Assembly (NCBI RefSeq): GCF_003346715.1
Contig: NZ_QQPQ01000004.1
Location: forward strand, 62,001 to 126,000
Origin: Oceanispirochaeta sp. M1
GTDB lineage: Bacteria; Spirochaetota; Spirochaetia; DSM-2461
Direction of reading: 5' to 3'
DNA length: 64,000 nt
The position numbers and the translations under genes were made by a program. The notes below the pieces were generated by a model, which saw nothing but the letters and a program-made list of their open reading frames with translations, made no database searches and was not told the origin of the DNA. The first letter of the stretch is position 1, and every line of letters begins with the position of its first letter. Positions 62,365 to 64,000 of the stretch are shown here, piece after piece.

Positions 62365-63072
62365 TCAGCGAGGAGCTATATCACTATCCCACTCTTCATT
62401 ATTCTGAATAGTTTCCAGCTCTGATTTCCTCTGTTTCATAAAACGCATATTGATACCCAGAATCATAAAAGAAAGGACAAAAGTCCCTATGACAACCGCC
62501 GGAAGGTGGCCTCCAATAGAGACATGGGCAAAGAGTGGAATATGGAGAAAGAAGTATGTAGCCAGAGTAATAAATGGAGTGAGTGTTATAAACATAACAG
62601 GTGTCCACTGGGAAAACTTATATTTGGCCTTCTTAAAAACAATCTGTACAATAATCCCGCCGATCAGCATGGATGCAAGATATTCAACAGGAACAAAGAA
62701 AAGAGAAACTCCCTGCATAGGGCCTACTCCGCCGCCGCCTTTAAACTTGTAGAAGATCGGTTTACAGTGCCCCAGAACGGCTGCAATCCCGATAAGATAG
62801 AGCACGGCAAAGTTTAAATTGTTATACTCCCTGAAAAATATTAAATGGAAGATAATAATGGGAATCATAGCCTTTAAGGCATCCAGAAAAGCAACAAGAA
62901 AACCCCAGACTTTACCGACATGACGCATTACATTCGATGTACCGGGATTCAGATTACCCATGGTTCGGATATCCTTGCCGGTAACAACCCGGGTTATGAT
63001 GATGGCATAATTTACACACCCTGAAAGATAGGAAATAAGAATAGCCGTAAGGACCTTGAGTACAAAAATCAT
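62365..63072 (-). CDS. PlsY-family protein with altered active-site motifs
   Basis: 235 residues with PlsY topology and recognisable but changed motifs: GCVNYAIIITRVVTGKDIR, MGNLNPGTSNVMRHVG in place of GSGNxGATN, and GHCKPIFYKFKGGGGVGPM in place of GHxFPxFxxFKGGKxxA, so the usual lysine of motif 3 is glycine. A charged C-terminal tail of about 30 residues is extra. It lies 47 bases after the second FakA gene in the same direction. It may be an acyltransferase of different specificity or a non-catalytic partner. Confidence 0.85.
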   Translation of the reverse strand: MIFVLKVLTAILISYLSGCVNYAIIITRVVTGKDIRTMGNLNPGTSNVMRHVGKVWGFLVAFLDALKAMIPIIIFHLIFFREYNNLNFAVLYLIGIAAVLGHCKPIFYKFKGGGGVGPMQGVSLFFVPVEYLASMLIGGIIVQIVFKKAKYKFSQWTPVMFITLTPFITLATYFFLHIPLFAHVSIGGHLPAVVIGTFVLSFMILGINMRFMKQRKSELETIQNNEEWDSDIAPR

Positions 63073-63119
63073 GATGAGTTATCTCCTCTATTCTGGTTTT
63101 ATGTTTGGAACAGCCCCTG

Positions 63120-64000
63120 CTATTCCAGAGAAACTATTAGTTCTTCCCGGTTCTGACCACCGTATAATTCCTCTATTTCAAGAGTATCATTTATCTGATG
63201 CAGATATTCCTTTACCTCAGCCAGACAGGAGTCATCAAATTTTTTCCCCTTGAAAAGGGATATATTGCCCATTCCTGTGAGATCATATTTTGCAAAACTT
63301 TCCAGGATGACCTTGCTCCGGGTTTTGGCAACAGAGAGTATTTTACCGTCTGCAATAGAGAAAAAGTCACCTTTTGAGATATCCTCATCCCCAAATCGTG
63401 TATTCATACTGCTTTCAAATACGGAAAAGGATTTTACAAACTCCAGACAGTCATGCATATTCTGTGCATTTTCTGCGATGGTGTCGTTTTCACTGAATCC
63501 GTACATCCCGGCAATTCCCCGGGATACATTTTCTGTGGGAAGAATTGATACTGCCTTGTCACATTCATCCCTGGCCATGATAGCTGCAGGAATAATGTTT
63601 TTATTATTTGTAATGATAATGATGTGATCATTATCAATCTCTCCCACTTTCTCGCACAGCTCATGGGCAGAAGGTAGTTTTTCATCATAAGAGATGGAGT
63701 ACTCTGCACCCAGATTCTGGAAAATTTCGGCAAAACCATCACCGGGAATACAGACAAGAACGGCGTTATCCGTCGCATCCGCCTTCTTGTTAAAGAGATT
63801 TACCTGATCCTGCATATCTTCAATCTTTGTTTTTTCAATTTCCCCGTATGCAGAAAGATATTCTTCCAGCTCCCCGGGATTGTTTGTATGTATATGCAGT
63901 TTTAATAGATCATCTTCGGCAACAAGGGCAATACTGTTGCCCCTGGCCTTGAGGTATTCTCTAAGGTCTCCACCCGGAATCTCTTTATCCAAACGGACAA
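63120..64000 (-). CDS. FakA/YloV-like fatty acid kinase, C-terminal part (partial)
   Basis: About 293 residues are inside the window; the gene begins beyond base 64000. The visible part matches the region after the DAK2 domain: DDLLKLHIHTNNPGELEEYL, KTKIEDMQDQ, the DAK1_2-like block IIIITNNKNIIPAA and SVFESSMNTRFGDE, ending TLEIEELYGGQNREELIVSLE. Unlike the fusion at 56751 it has no DegV domain. It precedes the altered PlsY gene, so a second acyl-phosphate pair exists here. Confidence 0.88.
   Translation of the reverse strand, partial: VRLDKEIPGGDLREYLKARGNSIALVAEDDLLKLHIHTNNPGELEEYLSAYGEIEKTKIEDMQDQVNLFNKKADATDNAVLVCIPGDGFAEIFQNLGAEYSISYDEKLPSAHELCEKVGEIDNDHIIIITNNKNIIPAAIMARDECDKAVSILPTENVSRGIAGMYGFSENDTIAENAQNMHDCLEFVKSFSVFESSMNTRFGDEDISKGDFFSIADGKILSVAKTRSKVILESFAKYDLTGMGNISLFKGKKFDDSCLAEVKEYLHQINDTLEIEELYGGQNREELIVSLE

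Overview
The window reads as chromosomal DNA of an anaerobic, saccharolytic, outer-membrane-bearing bacterium. My best guess is a free-living spirochaete of the Spirochaeta type. This is inferred from an [FeFe] hydrogenase, an OmpG-like porin, sugar-acid catabolism, and a solute-binding protein whose mature end begins with the AGGQEE-type sequence familiar from spirochaetes. No rRNA or tRNA gene, insertion sequence or CRISPR array was seen. Genes are tightly packed, with many ATGA, TTGA, TAATG and GTGA start/stop overlaps and a notable share of TTG starts.

Layout. (1) 1-17277: two divergent operons for a sulfated, probably sialic-acid-like substrate. The leftward operon runs nanA-like lyase, two sulfatases, a solute-binding protein, a third sulfatase, two permeases and two ATPases (the last cut by the window edge). 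The rightward operon runs sulfatase, GntR regulator, sulfatase, UroD-like protein, N-acylglucosamine 2-epimerase and YdcF-like protein. All five sulfatases lack signal peptides, so the sulfate appears to be removed inside the cell after import. The solute-binding protein is circularly permuted: its C-terminal half precedes its N-terminal half. (2) 17326-24174: nitroreductase, membrane-tethered thioredoxin, an exported trypsin-like protease with about 18 ankyrin repeats, and a membrane diguanylate cyclase. (3) 24223-33059: galacturonate catabolism (uxaC, uxaA, uxaB and a UxuR/ExuR-like repressor with clear operators), a CE7 esterase, a HAD phosphatase, glycerate kinase and a second GntR regulator. 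(4) 33465-44759: RRM protein, ferritin, OmpG-like porin with a probable ATT start, a PPK2 / adenine methyltransferase / endonuclease operon, aldo-keto reductase, NifS-like enzyme, PfkB kinase, Nudix and small enzymes. (5) 44991-50383: three-gene NAD(P)-linked [FeFe] hydrogenase operon whose NuoF-like subunit is fused to a GltD-like flavoprotein. (6) 50466-56740: CoA-disulfide reductase with two rhodanese domains, an outer-membrane-protein remnant, PlsC, DUF2161, SPL-type radical SAM protein and carbonic anhydrase. (7) 56751-64000: a lipid locus.

The lipid locus is the second candidate for an undescribed system. A regulator with a Xre helix-turn-helix joined to a CarH-like B12-binding region (Wx9EH and ExH signatures) leads an operon with a lipocalin and a FakA-FakB fusion. 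Divergently from it run a secreted protein, a DUF1295 membrane protein and PlsY. Fak makes acyl-phosphate and PlsY consumes it, so the genes form a coherent phospholipid acylation module under a possibly B12- or light-sensing switch. A second PlsY homologue and a second FakA (cut by the window end) follow.
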